Source: Bacteroidota bacterium
GTDB lineage: Bacteria > Bacteroidota > Bacteroidia > Bacteroidales > BM520
NCBI GenBank assembly: GCA_002748065.1
Contig: PDRJ01000012.1
Location: 1 to 39,346, forward strand
DNA: 39,346 bases
Reading direction: 5' to 3'
Position numbers and translations under genes: made by a program. Every line of letters begins with the position of its first letter. Within the stretch, counting starts at the first letter, position 1. Positions 16,359 to 26,319 of the stretch are shown here, in pieces. Under the pieces are notes generated by a model that was given only the letters and a program-made list of their open reading frames with translations, was not told where the DNA came from and did no database searches.

Positions 16359-16832
16359 TCAACGTGATATTTCAATAATCTCAAAAGGAATCACTCCGGC
16401 CGGAACTTTAATCTCAGCAACCTCTCCGGCTTTTTTTCCCAAAAGCCCCTTAGCAATGGGAGAGTTCACGGATATCTTCCCTCTTTTAAGATCAGCCTCA
16501 CTCTCCGGAACAAGAGTATACTCCATCATTGCCTGGTTATTAAGGTTTTTTATCTTCACTTTCGACAGTATAAGTACTTTGGAATTATCAAGTTTAGATT
16601 CATCAATAATTCTTGCGTTCCGAATCACCTCCTGAAGTTTGGATATCTTCATCTCCAAGAGGCCTTGAGCCTCCTTTGCCGCATCATATTCCGCATTCTC
16701 CGAAAGATCTCCCTTATCACGAGCTTCGGCAATCTGAAGAGAAATCTCAGGACGCTCCACCTTGGTAAGGTGATCTAATTCTGCCTTCAGCTTATCCAGT
16801 CCCTCCTGCGTATAATATTTTAAATCTCCCAT
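16359..16832 (-). CDS. greA: Transcription elongation factor GreA
   Basis: This 157-residue protein has the GreA layout: YYTQEGLDKLKAELDHLTKVERPE, then IAEARDKGDLSENAEYDAAKEAQ at the tip of the coiled coil (the two acidic residues that work in the RNA polymerase secondary channel), and a C-terminal FKBP-like domain with SPIAKGLLGKKAGEVAEIKVPAG. It rescues backtracked polymerase by stimulating transcript cleavage. It is the first gene of the greA-HIT operon, with the promoter at 16902-16909. Confidence 0.97.
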   Translation of the reverse strand: MGDLKYYTQEGLDKLKAELDHLTKVERPEISLQIAEARDKGDLSENAEYDAAKEAQGLLEMKISKLQEVIRNARIIDESKLDNSKVLILSKVKIKNLNNQAMMEYTLVPESEADLKRGKISVNSPIAKGLLGKKAGEVAEIKVPAGVIPFEIIEISR

Positions 16833-16870
16833 ATCTAAAAAGGTCTTCTATAATTTGAGCTAAAACGACA

Positions 16871-16900
16871 AAAAAGACCCTCACACGAAGGGTCCTTTTT
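16871..16900 (-). terminator. Terminator hairpin between the PorV-family gene and greA
   Basis: GACCCT (16876-16881) pairs with AGGGTC (16889-16894), and the flanking A and T runs extend the stem; on the minus strand the 3' side is a T run. It would end the transcript of the PorV-family gene, which stops at 16940. Confidence 0.7.
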
Positions 16901-16901
16901 G

Positions 16902-16909
16902 CAAAGATA
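16902..16909 (-). promoter_or_regulatory. -7 element of the greA promoter (TATCTTTG)
   Basis: TATCTTTG on the minus strand is an exact TAnnTTTG match, about 75 bases before the greA start. The predicted transcription start falls at the edge of the terminator hairpin. Confidence 0.55.
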
Positions 16910-16939
16910 TAATTTTTTATTACTACGTAATACTAAAGA

Positions 16940-17995
16940 CTACATATCCAATACAATACCTATACTGTGAATTCCTTTCCAAGGATTGGTATCACGATAA
17001 GAGTAGTCAATGGCAACGCCAGAGGCCTTCTCCTTACCGAAAGGAATATTGATGGAAGCACCAAAACTCGGGCCGGTATACACCGTAGTCCGCTTGGAGG
17101 TAGTAATATCTGCTTCATAGGTATATCCACCACGAATGGTAAGTAAGTTCTTAAAGGAGAACTCAAGACCGCCAACAATCTGATCCTTAGAGAAGGCATT
17201 AGAGACGAATGTTCCAGACACCGTAAGCGTATAATCTCCATTAAACAGGATATCATAGGCACCCCCTATCAACAACTGAGAAGGAAGCTCATAGGACGCA
17301 GAACGTTGCTCCACTGTAAACTGGTCATCCTGACCGGGAAGGACGGTACGAATAGAGAGACCATCTCCCCCATAGCTCATAGAAGTTCCCCAGTTTTTAA
17401 GGGTAATTCCAAACTTCATATTCTCCTTTACACCTGTTACATACTGGATACCGGCATCGATAGCAAAACCAGTGGCAGACATATCCGAAATAGTTTCAGA
17501 GATCAGCTTGATGGTCATTCCTCCATAGATACTGTTGGAGAAGATATTCGCATAAGAGAGCCCAATAATAAAGTAATTGGGGCTATACGTTCCAATGCTT
17601 CCTCCGGGGTTATCAGGAGTGGTGATATCCACACTTCCAAAGCTCATATTCATGATACTCAAAGCAAGACGTCCTGTCTCCGTCACTTTTTGGCTGAAAC
17701 CAGCAGCAATCACCTTCACATCAGTTCCCACAAGCCATTGTGTATGCGTTAAACCTATCTGCGTTCCTTTGGTAAAAGCAACACCTGCCACGTTCACAAA
17801 AGAGGCTTCAAGCCCCCGGACAGAAGCCACATTGGCTCCTCCCCATCCGGAACTCTTAGCCCAAGGATTGATCAAAAGCTCCGAGGCTCCTGCCTCACCG
17901 GAACGATCCTTATTCCCCGCAAACGCAACCATCGATGGGACTAAAAGAAAGCCGATGAGTAAATATGCAATAAGATTTCTATAATTATTTTTCAT
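16940..17995 (-). CDS. PorV/PorQ-family outer-membrane protein
   Basis: This 351-residue protein has a signal peptide (cleavage near VAFAG) followed by the family opening NPWAKSSGWGGANVASVRGLEASFVNVAG, in which the residues NPW, GGA and the G/N-rich turn correspond to the PorV N-terminal motif. The rest alternates beta-strands (YFIIGLSYANIFSNSIYGG, FAIDAGIQY), consistent with a 14-strand FadL-like barrel, and ends in GIVLDM. PorV binds substrates of the type IX secretion system at the outer membrane; paralogues are often next to their own client genes. Here the adjacent gene upstream encodes a very large exported protein, so a client-specific partner is likely but unproven. Confidence 0.8.
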   Translation of the reverse strand: MKNNYRNLIAYLLIGFLLVPSMVAFAGNKDRSGEAGASELLINPWAKSSGWGGANVASVRGLEASFVNVAGVAFTKGTQIGLTHTQWLVGTDVKVIAAGFSQKVTETGRLALSIMNMSFGSVDITTPDNPGGSIGTYSPNYFIIGLSYANIFSNSIYGGMTIKLISETISDMSATGFAIDAGIQYVTGVKENMKFGITLKNWGTSMSYGGDGLSIRTVLPGQDDQFTVEQRSASYELPSQLLIGGAYDILFNGDYTLTVSGTFVSNAFSKDQIVGGLEFSFKNLLTIRGGYTYEADITTSKRTTVYTGPSFGASINIPFGKEKASGVAIDYSYRDTNPWKGIHSIGIVLDM

Positions 17996-18039
17996 TTTTT
18001 CCTATTTTTTAAATTCTCAATTCTTTTATCCATCAATGA

Positions 18040-21000
18040 TTAAAACGCATTAAGGTCAATTGGACGAAGTGCACCAAACCACTTAACTGTTTTCTCTCCA
18101 ATACCGGGAGCATTCACATGAATAATATAAACACCACCGGAAACAGGAATACCTGCATGGTTTTTAAGATCCCAGTCGATTGAGGTTACCTCTTCGTCTT
18201 TGGTAAACTGACGAATAAGGGTACCACTTACATTATAAATTGAGACCGTACACTTTCGAGGAAGATTAACAATCTTAACACGGTTATCAAGCTGGTTAAC
18301 CTCATAGGAGCTATAGGCATAATACGGGTTGGGAACCACATTGATCAGATCCAGATCCGACTTAGCCACCTCTACAACATTTCTCTCTGTTTCGAGAGTC
18401 TCTGTGGAGAAGCGATATACCGGATAGTTACGATTCAACGTATCCACTGCCGTGGAGTCCTGAGGCATCTCAAGGCTGTAAAAACGAGCATAAGGCTGTG
18501 TAACACGAAGTCTCACACGGGCATCGTTGGATAACCACTCTTCTCCCTCTATGGCCATGGGAATCCCTGTCCACATGGCAGAAGCCCACATCTTCTTAGT
18601 AGCAATAGAGGTGTAGGGACCAATGGTATTTACGAACCATGCACCGGCATCATAAGCAGGCGAATTATACTGTGGCTGCACGGGATACAGATCGGTATGT
18701 CCGAAAACGTACACATAGTGCTTTCCGCCAAAGAGAACGTGTGCCGGATCAGGATTGGAAGGGTTAAGGAGCGGTGTATAATAGTTGGAAGTGGGGTTGA
18801 ACAGCATATCACGACCATTCTCACCTACCAGCCAGGAATCCTCTCCAAAGACCATATTCAAACGCTCACCAGTCTCCAGGTCATAAGCATATCCGGGGAA
18901 CCATCCCATTCCTGTTTCACTGATATAGTTTGGATCCTCAGGATTCTTACTCACACCACTTCCTTCCGGAGCAGGATTACCATCCTTATCTACCGATTGG
19001 GCTTTACGCAAGTTTAAGTAACGAGCACCTCCCTGTGCCAAACCATGATCATAACTCATCTCTACCACCGGACAACGTGTCCACTTGGACTTATCGCTGG
19101 TAAAGACAATGTCCACACTGTGAAGGTCTTTCATATTTCCAATATCACCCTTCGTCAGCAAAGAGTATACCGGTCCCATCTCGTCTTGATCTTGCATAGC
19201 ACACATGAAGTAAGGAGCCCAGGTACCACCCACTAACTTCTCAAAATGTCCGTCAGCATCCCAATAGGGATTTCCTTTAGCAGTACCATTACTAAACACC
19301 ACATTCCAGTCGTTATTTGCCGTAACATCCGGATCACCGGTAGTTCCGGAACGAATCCAGTTCCAGGGACCACTATTATCTACATCAGCTACACCACCAA
19401 GCCACCTTCTGGAGCTATCCGCATAGAGTACATCAGCGCCTATAAAGCCATTACTTGCCTCTGGCGTATGATAAACATTGATGTTTTCATCAATTTTACC
19501 CACTTTAAACGGACCAGGGAAGTAACACTGCTCGATGTTTACAGAGATTCCTAAATCAAGGAACAGCTGCTCATTATCTACAGCGATGGTCTCATCAGAA
19601 TCATAAACTATATCAGCATCCAGGTCATAAAGATGCCACTTAGCCACGGCAAATCCCAAGGTATCTTCATCAGCAGGAAGAGCAAGGTCGCCACTTACAT
19701 TATGTTTCACATACCAATAGAGGCTATCAAAGCGAATCTCAAAATTCCCCGGCTGTACATTCAACGGATCAATAACCGTCACATTTATGGGGCCGTGATT
19801 GGGTTTATACTCCAGCTCTTTAATCATCGGATATCCTTCATCATCGTAGGAAGTAAGCCTAAAGGTCGTATCCTCTCCATAATTCCAGATGGTATCCACA
19901 GGAGGAAGGGTTCCCATAGCAGCGATCGCTTCATCGCTAATTTCCAAGAAGTTTCTTCCATTACCATGTCCTTGTATCCGTGTAATAGCAGGCTGATCAC
20001 CATAACCTGCTTTAGCGACGATACCACCCACAATTTTATGAGGAATAGCTGTATAGACGCGAATATTCTTACGACCGGCAAGATAGGGCAACTTTTGGCC
20101 ATCCAAGCCAATCACACCCGGCTCCTGCATAGAAGGATCCGCAGAATACTTCATATACTCATTATAACCATAGGAGAGTGCCACAAAGTAATATTTCTTA
20201 TGATTCACGAAGGGCTCCCCGGTGAAGGCATCCTGTTTCAAACGGAACGAATGCGTAACACCTTCATCACTTCCATTCACCATCTCCACAGGCACGTTAG
20301 CCCCCAGGCTTTGGTTATAGTTATGATTCACCAACTGGGTTACGCCATCCTTAATATCACATTGATAGATAAGGCGTACCACATCAGGATCATTGATATC
20401 GGCAATGGAAGCTTCGGCATTGGCCAATTGGAAGATTTGATATCCCTGGAAGCGATAATAGGGATCGTAATTGGTTCCCTTAGCACGGTTTGTAGCCTCA
20501 ATGGCGGGATCAATCTCAGTATAAGACTCATTAAAGTTATTACCAAGATCATTGGTTTTACGGTTGGTAATATAGACGATAAACTCGTTCTCCAGTTCAC
20601 GGAAGGTGAGGTCAGGAGCGTTGGGTCCCTGAATTACAGCAAAGCAATTATCAAAGAGAGCCTGACACTTATCATCCACTACCCGCAATGCCTGAACAGA
20701 AGCCCAGGGGCCACCGGAACCGGCTTTTGCCCAAGGGATACCCACCGTAATGTAGTTCACTTGACCGGGCTCAAGGGTAAAGGGCCCTGCAGATTGCATA
20801 AAACGACGGTCTTCAGGCGGATTGTTCGCGGTCTCCTCAGTCCAATTCTTCGGTCCGGCAGGAGGAATACCACCCGTTCCCCAATCACAGATATCAGAAA
20901 CACCCGGGAACATGAAGTCACACTCAGGACCATAAGCTCCGGAAGACTCGTGTGCGTTACCACCATAAAGCATCTTGGTATTGTCTTTCCAAATACCACG

Positions 21001-22479
21001 CAAGAAGTTATAATACTCAGGGGCATAGTTAGGATCGGTCATATAGGGAGGTACTCCCGAACCCGTATTATTGTGGTATACAAAACGTCGCATACCGAAA
21101 CGCTCATCATCCACAATACCATTTCCAAAGTTCACCCCATTGATCGCTTCAGAACGCACAAGGAAATAATCTCCTTCCAATGAAGACTTCGAGCTATCGG
21201 GATAATACTCCATATACTGAATGGTTCCATTCTGTGTAACGATGTCACAGTTACCACCAAACGAAGGTCCAAGTACACTATCCACCGCATTGATATAAGC
21301 GGGGTTATCATAACCATCAGAATCCATATAGGGACCCTGGAAGAAGTCCACACCAATGGCAGGAGGTTGCGAGCCGTAAGCATTATACTGTCCGGAACCA
21401 TCTTCCGGCTTACCATTATAGCAGTAACCAAGCCCTCTCATCACATCACATCCCACATAATCATCACGGGGAAATCCCAAATCCGTATCCACCCACTGGG
21501 AGAAGTAAGTATCTCTCAAACGATAGGTAGAGCGGTTAATAATCTCATAAGAGTAGAAGGTCATGTTGTTAATCTCGTCGTTGGTAGCAAACGCAAAGGC
21601 TTGGGCACGAATCTCAAAACCGATGGGGTCTCCATAAGTCTCCGTATGGATATTTCCTTTATCGTTAAAGACCCACCACAACGTTTGGTCACCCTTAATA
21701 ACTTGGTCTGCAAGGATTCCATATTTCCAGGCATCCAACTGGCCACCATAATAGAATTCTGCTTCAGCAGTTGGCGTAGGCCTCCAGTCGGGGTCACCTG
21801 CAAAGTTATTGGGACAAAGCTCATTACTTATATCGTAGTAGGGATAATCTCCCTGTGAAGGGTTATACTCCCCATCACCATTGTTATCATAAAATGGAGC
21901 AAGGTAGTAGCTTTGGCCTTTTGACACATCACCATGGGCAGGCCAATTAAGAATTTCTGAGGGAATGGTATAATCCGGGAAACTCTCTTTGTCATCCCAC
22001 CATGCAAGAAATTCATCCACCCATTCACGTCTCATGGGGAAAAGCTTATCATATTCGGCACAAACATCTTCCGAAACAGCCGCCGTTCCATCAATGGTCA
22101 GAGGGCCGGGCCAAAAGTCATTACCCCCTCCTCCGGTAGGCCCTTGACGATAACGAAGGGCAGCAAGTTTAAGCTGATCATTCACATCCACCCCTCCAAT
22201 CCAGAGGCTGGCAGAGAACATGGAGGTTTTCTTTGAACCACGAGGAATCTCATATTGCGGATTATCAAAATCCCACCACATATCACCACCCGTATTAACA
22301 CGGCAACGCACATTGTTCACGTCAAGGTACTTAAAGCCCGCACCGGGCAAACATCCGGCAGCGGAGGCTTTCACCTGAGACCTCTTCTTCTTAAGCCCTT
22401 TCACCTCCTCTGCATTGACAGTAGCAGTTAAACCAAGGCAGAGGAGAAGAATAAATAAAGCATTGAGTATATTTTTCAT
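18040..22479 (-). CDS. Very large exported protein with FlgD-like C-terminal domain
   Basis: Start set at the ATG at 22479 (1479 residues), as the upstream TTG would lengthen a good signal peptide (MKNILNALFILLLCLGL...VNA). The first third is rich in Trp, Tyr, Asp and Gly and includes DNNGDGEYNPSQGDYPYYD, a calcium-loop-like motif. No enzyme domain is recognisable. The last 90 residues start with VVPNPYYAYSSYE and run through VSIYNVSGTLIRQF and ISGGVYIIHV-type strands; this resembles the FlgD-like/type A sorting domains of type IX secretion clients. The protein then ends in an atypical tail, KWFGALRPIDLNAF. Its place between a TonB-dependent receptor and a PorV-family protein suggests a surface-exposed or secreted component of a three-part unit. 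Confidence 0.75.
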   Translation of the reverse strand: MKNILNALFILLLCLGLTATVNAEEVKGLKKKRSQVKASAAGCLPGAGFKYLDVNNVRCRVNTGGDMWWDFDNPQYEIPRGSKKTSMFSASLWIGGVDVNDQLKLAALRYRQGPTGGGGNDFWPGPLTIDGTAAVSEDVCAEYDKLFPMRREWVDEFLAWWDDKESFPDYTIPSEILNWPAHGDVSKGQSYYLAPFYDNNGDGEYNPSQGDYPYYDISNELCPNNFAGDPDWRPTPTAEAEFYYGGQLDAWKYGILADQVIKGDQTLWWVFNDKGNIHTETYGDPIGFEIRAQAFAFATNDEINNMTFYSYEIINRSTYRLRDTYFSQWVDTDLGFPRDDYVGCDVMRGLGYCYNGKPEDGSGQYNAYGSQPPAIGVDFFQGPYMDSDGYDNPAYINAVDSVLGPSFGGNCDIVTQNGTIQYMEYYPDSSKSSLEGDYFLVRSEAINGVNFGNGIVDDERFGMRRFVYHNNTGSGVPPYMTDPNYAPEYYNFLRGIWKDNTKMLYGGNAHESSGAYGPECDFMFPGVSDICDWGTGGIPPAGPKNWTEETANNPPEDRRFMQSAGPFTLEPGQVNYITVGIPWAKAGSGGPWASVQALRVVDDKCQALFDNCFAVIQGPNAPDLTFRELENEFIVYITNRKTNDLGNNFNESYTEIDPAIEATNRAKGTNYDPYYRFQGYQIFQLANAEASIADINDPDVVRLIYQCDIKDGVTQLVNHNYNQSLGANVPVEMVNGSDEGVTHSFRLKQDAFTGEPFVNHKKYYFVALSYGYNEYMKYSADPSMQEPGVIGLDGQKLPYLAGRKNIRVYTAIPHKIVGGIVAKAGYGDQPAITRIQGHGNGRNFLEISDEAIAAMGTLPPVDTIWNYGEDTTFRLTSYDDEGYPMIKELEYKPNHGPINVTVIDPLNVQPGNFEIRFDSLYWYVKHNVSGDLALPADEDTLGFAVAKWHLYDLDADIVYDSDETIAVDNEQLFLDLGISVNIEQCYFPGPFKVGKIDENINVYHTPEASNGFIGADVLYADSSRRWLGGVADVDNSGPWNWIRSGTTGDPDVTANNDWNVVFSNGTAKGNPYWDADGHFEKLVGGTWAPYFMCAMQDQDEMGPVYSLLTKGDIGNMKDLHSVDIVFTSDKSKWTRCPVVEMSYDHGLAQGGARYLNLRKAQSVDKDGNPAPEGSGVSKNPEDPNYISETGMGWFPGYAYDLETGERLNMVFGEDSWLVGENGRDMLFNPTSNYYTPLLNPSNPDPAHVLFGGKHYVYVFGHTDLYPVQPQYNSPAYDAGAWFVNTIGPYTSIATKKMWASAMWTGIPMAIEGEEWLSNDARVRLRVTQPYARFYSLEMPQDSTAVDTLNRNYPVYRFSTETLETERNVVEVAKSDLDLINVVPNPYYAYSSYEVNQLDNRVKIVNLPRKCTVSIYNVSGTLIRQFTKDEEVTSIDWDLKNHAGIPVSGGVYIIHVNAPGIGEKTVKWFGALRPIDLNAF

Positions 22480-22529
22480 AATGTATCTGTTTTTTCCTTT
22501 CAATATTCGTTACTAATTATTCTCCAACC

Positions 22530-25500
22530 TTAGAAGTTATAGCTTACCCCCAAACGTATACGACGAGGAGAACTATAATTACCAGGATTATCCACACGCA
22601 AGCCATAAAGCAATATATAAGCCTCAGGATCAAGCTGTTGGTTTATCTGACTCTCGAATTCTGAAGCGGCGAGATATCCATCATCATCGGGGTTACCGGT
22701 AGCAGGATAAACGCCCATCACATTCTCAGTATCCAATACATTCAACACCTGTAAATAAACGTTGAGATAATTAGCTCCTTTCCCATTCTTTCTTTCAAAC
22801 CTAAAATCCTTATCTATCCTTAAGTCCATGCGGAACTGTGCGGGCAGACGTGAACCGTTGATCGATCCCTTAATCACACGCGAACCGCCGAGAGGATAGA
22901 TCTTGGAAGACTTAGTATAAGGCGTACCCGAACCACCGGTAATGGTCAAGTTCGCTCCAAAGTTCTCAAGCCAGTTGATGGTCTTGATGGTTCCATCAGC
23001 CTTTTCACGCTCAGTGCGAGGACCATTATATCGCTTTCCTTCACCCCAGTGGTAGTCAAGCATCAAATTGATCGCATGACGACGGTCGTTATTTTGGGGA
23101 CTCAAGGTACGAAGGTTAGGCTGTCCGGAAGTCACAAGAGCTGCAGAAGCATAAGGATCCGATCCGGTACCACGGGCAAACTGCAATGTGTAAGCAGCAC
23201 GTACACGAGCATTATTAGTACGACGCAAGTCATACGTAATGGTTAAACCCTTCACCGTACCAAAATCTAAGTTTGCAAATGAATAATAGGTCTTGGGATA
23301 TGCCGCAGTATAGCGGAATATCTGAATCTGATCACGAATCTCACGATAGAAGGCAGAGATTGAGAGAGAGCTAGACTGGTTCAACTTCTGTTGGAAACCA
23401 AGCTCATAGTCAATGGTCTTCTCTGTCTTAAGATTGGGGTTGTTAATGGTGGGGCTAGCTCTGGAAGCGAGGAACAAGTAACTCGTGGGAGAGTTCACTG
23501 CGGCAGAGGTAGGACGCTGCGTCAAGATGTCGTAATGCGCAAAGAAAAGCGCCTCATCAGAAATGGGGAATGAGAAAGAGATACGAGGCATCACATTAAT
23601 CTGAGGATCATAGTCCTCAAAGGCATCCACTGTAACCTGATCCTGGTTAGGATCCACCAAATAGGGGTTCACCCCTGATCCGGCATCTAATACAGATTCA
23701 GGGTCTTGTACCTCAAGTCCTTCTGCATTATACCACACCTTACCGCTACGGTATCCGGTGATGGCGGTAGGATTCTTCGCATCATCCACATACACCACGT
23801 AATCACCACCAATGTTACCGGGATGAGCACCAAGATTAGTCACCTCTTCCACGGTACGTGCTCTATAGAGCAGATAAGGATCTTTCATCACCATCTGGTT
23901 CGCATCAAAACGATCCACACGTACACCTATATTAAATATAAGATCACGGAACGAGAACACATCCTGTACATAACCGGCCATATAAATGGGCTGGAAAAAT
24001 CCCACCGGACGCGTATAATTTCCATTCTCATCAGTAGCGGTAAAGAAATCAGCAAAACTTGGGTTATACCCCAGTTTATTTCCTGAATGGTCATAACCTC
24101 TCCATCCGGCCAAAGAGTTACCGTTGTTAAGCATCTCCTCAGCACTAAACATACTCACATCAAGAGGACCATCGAGCTGTCCGGTCTTTCGATTCCCTTC
24201 ACTATCATAATAAGAGATGGTATAGTTCACAGGATCATATGAGTCAATATCAATGTAATCGGTACCAGTTATATCAAGGCCAAGGCGTTGACGAAGGTTC
24301 TTATCAAAAACACGCTGAGAACCGGCATCATAAATACGGTTATAATTAATGGTATCCTGGAAGATTCCATCACGATAAACAGCAATGGGGTTCAACACGT
24401 CAATCTGCTCGATATGGGCATTGGTCAAACCACGCATCACCGTCCAGAAACCAATAGGACCATAGCTATAACCTCCGTTACGACGCTGTTCATATTGGAA
24501 TCCAAAATTGATGGCATGATTCCCAATATCGGCAGAAGCTTTGAGGCTCACACTAAACTTTCGGTTGTCGGAAATTCCATAACCGGATTGGGGAGTACCC
24601 ACATTACCGAACAGGTTATAAACGCTCTTGGGAGTCATCCCGTTAATCAACCCCTGTCCCAATACGATCTGATCAAGGTTCTGATAATTCTGCGCCACCT
24701 CATCGTACAAACTATAATAAGCTTTGGTATAATTGGACAATACAGGGTTAATATCCGACCAGGAATAATCTACAAGCGTATCCCTAAAACCATTATGAAT
24801 ATTTGCCACAACGCCCATTATGGAGTCATAGCCTATCTCGTAAGAGTTCACCGTGTAGGTATCGAATTTTCCTACGTAACCATAGCGGAACAGGTCATCA
24901 CGATGACGTTCGTCAAACCACTTATTATCCACCTTGGTGTAGTCAGCCTGAATCGTATAATAGATGTTCTTTATCTTGGCATCCTCGTTATCCGTGGGGA
25001 AACGCTGTGTAAAGCGACCAAAAACACGCCACGTCTGGTTTTTATAGACCCCGTTTCTTTCCGCATTAAACATGGAGTTATAAAAGCTAAACCCTCTTCC
25101 TGTGGAGAAAGAGTAGTTCCCTCCCATGGTCAGGTTAATATTAGGACCTGTTTTAAAGTCCAACTTTCCCTGAAGGTTAGCACCCATGGAGTTGGTATTG
25201 GGTGTTCTTTTTACATGCACCAAATTGTCTTCGCGGGTAAAGAACGAGTTATAATAAGCACCAAAACCATTTCCGGAAGGACGGAAAGGGTTCTCTTTCA
25301 GATAATCAAGATATTCATCCTTAGCTACATAAATACCTTTAGCGGTGGGACGAGAGTCTTGGCGATATACCGCATCACCGGAGAGGAAATAGCCGATCAA
25401 CGCGACTCCATTATCCTTCGACTTCAACAGAGGACCATTCACGTTAAGTCCCACATAGTTATATCCGTAAGCATCCAAAAATTGAGACGTTCTAGCTTCC

Positions 25501-26201
25501 AATCCCATACCAAAGGTACGGCTGGGTCCCTTGGTTGTCACAGAAATGATACCACCGGTAGCATCTCCATACTGAGCGGGAACCCCTCCAAGAACTACGC
25601 TCACCTGATCAATGGCAGATTCAGGAAGGTTCGAGTTTCCTGTCACACGAATACCATCAATGTAGTAAACCGTACCGGAAGAACGCTGACCACGAAGCGA
25701 TCCGACCTCACCATCACGAGAGAATACCCCTCCCACAGTGGTTGCCACGGCACCGGCAGACTTGTTCGGCATCTTGGCGATCTCTTCTGAAGTCATGGTA
25801 CCCCCTGACTGGGTTTTATCCTTGGAGATAAGTGGTACCGCATACTCTTTAATCTCCACCACATCCAGGTTCACTGCAGTGCTGGAAAACTCAAAGTTCT
25901 GGTAAGTGATCTTATCCGCCGAGATAATCACACCGTTGAACTGTTGCGGCTGATACCCTACAGATGTCGCTTTCACATCATAACGACCGGGTACAATCGG
26001 CTTAATTGTATAATTACCATCAAAATCAGTTGAGCCACCGCCCTTCTGAATCCCATCAACCAGCACTACGACGTTAGCAAACGGGATAGGTTCTTTTGTG
26101 TCTGCATCAATGATCACCCCTTTCAGCGTACCATCCTGAGCAAAAACCATTACACCCATAAGAAGTAAAATCCCCAGGGTTAAGAGTAACTTTTTCAACA
26201 T
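22530..26201 (-). CDS. TonB-dependent receptor with carboxypeptidase-regulatory-like domain
   Basis: This 1223-residue protein has a signal peptide (cleavage near VFAQD). A CarboxypepD_reg-like beta-sandwich covers about 22-110 (LKGVIIDADTKEPIPFANVVV, DFDGNYTIKPIVPGRYDV), and a plug domain about 135-235 (TVGGVFSRDGEVGSLRGQR, YYIDGIRVTG, QYGDATGGIISVTTKG). A long barrel follows, ending in IRLGVSYNF with the usual terminal Phe. Large extracellular loops are expected from its length. There is no SusD-like lipoprotein beside it, so it is not a standard SusCD pair. The next gene is the very large exported protein, 50 bases away, and then the PorV-family gene; no terminator separates them. The substrate is unknown. 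Confidence 0.9.
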   Translation of the reverse strand: MLKKLLLTLGILLLMGVMVFAQDGTLKGVIIDADTKEPIPFANVVVLVDGIQKGGGSTDFDGNYTIKPIVPGRYDVKATSVGYQPQQFNGVIISADKITYQNFEFSSTAVNLDVVEIKEYAVPLISKDKTQSGGTMTSEEIAKMPNKSAGAVATTVGGVFSRDGEVGSLRGQRSSGTVYYIDGIRVTGNSNLPESAIDQVSVVLGGVPAQYGDATGGIISVTTKGPSRTFGMGLEARTSQFLDAYGYNYVGLNVNGPLLKSKDNGVALIGYFLSGDAVYRQDSRPTAKGIYVAKDEYLDYLKENPFRPSGNGFGAYYNSFFTREDNLVHVKRTPNTNSMGANLQGKLDFKTGPNINLTMGGNYSFSTGRGFSFYNSMFNAERNGVYKNQTWRVFGRFTQRFPTDNEDAKIKNIYYTIQADYTKVDNKWFDERHRDDLFRYGYVGKFDTYTVNSYEIGYDSIMGVVANIHNGFRDTLVDYSWSDINPVLSNYTKAYYSLYDEVAQNYQNLDQIVLGQGLINGMTPKSVYNLFGNVGTPQSGYGISDNRKFSVSLKASADIGNHAINFGFQYEQRRNGGYSYGPIGFWTVMRGLTNAHIEQIDVLNPIAVYRDGIFQDTINYNRIYDAGSQRVFDKNLRQRLGLDITGTDYIDIDSYDPVNYTISYYDSEGNRKTGQLDGPLDVSMFSAEEMLNNGNSLAGWRGYDHSGNKLGYNPSFADFFTATDENGNYTRPVGFFQPIYMAGYVQDVFSFRDLIFNIGVRVDRFDANQMVMKDPYLLYRARTVEEVTNLGAHPGNIGGDYVVYVDDAKNPTAITGYRSGKVWYNAEGLEVQDPESVLDAGSGVNPYLVDPNQDQVTVDAFEDYDPQINVMPRISFSFPISDEALFFAHYDILTQRPTSAAVNSPTSYLFLASRASPTINNPNLKTEKTIDYELGFQQKLNQSSSLSISAFYREIRDQIQIFRYTAAYPKTYYSFANLDFGTVKGLTITYDLRRTNNARVRAAYTLQFARGTGSDPYASAALVTSGQPNLRTLSPQNNDRRHAINLMLDYHWGEGKRYNGPRTEREKADGTIKTINWLENFGANLTITGGSGTPYTKSSKIYPLGGSRVIKGSINGSRLPAQFRMDLRIDKDFRFERKNGKGANYLNVYLQVLNVLDTENVMGVYPATGNPDDDGYLAASEFESQINQQLDPEAYILLYGLRVDNPGNYSSPRRIRLGVSYNF

Positions 26202-26250
26202 ACCATACAGTTTTATGTTAGATAAACATTTATTTCGCGCTTAAAGGCAG

Positions 26251-26275
26251 TAAAGTTAAGAAGAAAAACAGCAAC
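26251..26275 (-). promoter_or_regulatory. Promoter of the receptor/large-protein/PorV unit
   Basis: TAACTTTA (26258-26251, minus) is one base off TAnnTTTG and has TTG 17 bp upstream. It is the only promoter-like site I see for the three genes down to 16940. Confidence 0.5.
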
Positions 26276-26319
26276 TCTCCAAAAAAAAATTCTTCTCACC
26301 AAAAAATCACACTCCTCTG

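Noticed and set aside
19633..21183. Open frame of 516 codons on the plus strand
   Set aside because: It lies wholly antisense to the very large exported protein, has no recognisable domain and an Ile/His/Thr/Arg-rich composition typical of the complement of a biased gene.
24288..25790. Open frame of 500 codons on the plus strand
   Set aside because: It is antisense to the TonB-dependent receptor, whose plug and barrel motifs are clear on the minus strand; the plus-strand frame has no family features.
22530..26201. SusCD-type glycan uptake pair
   Set aside because: No SusD-like lipoprotein is adjacent; the neighbouring gene has a FlgD-like C-terminus instead.
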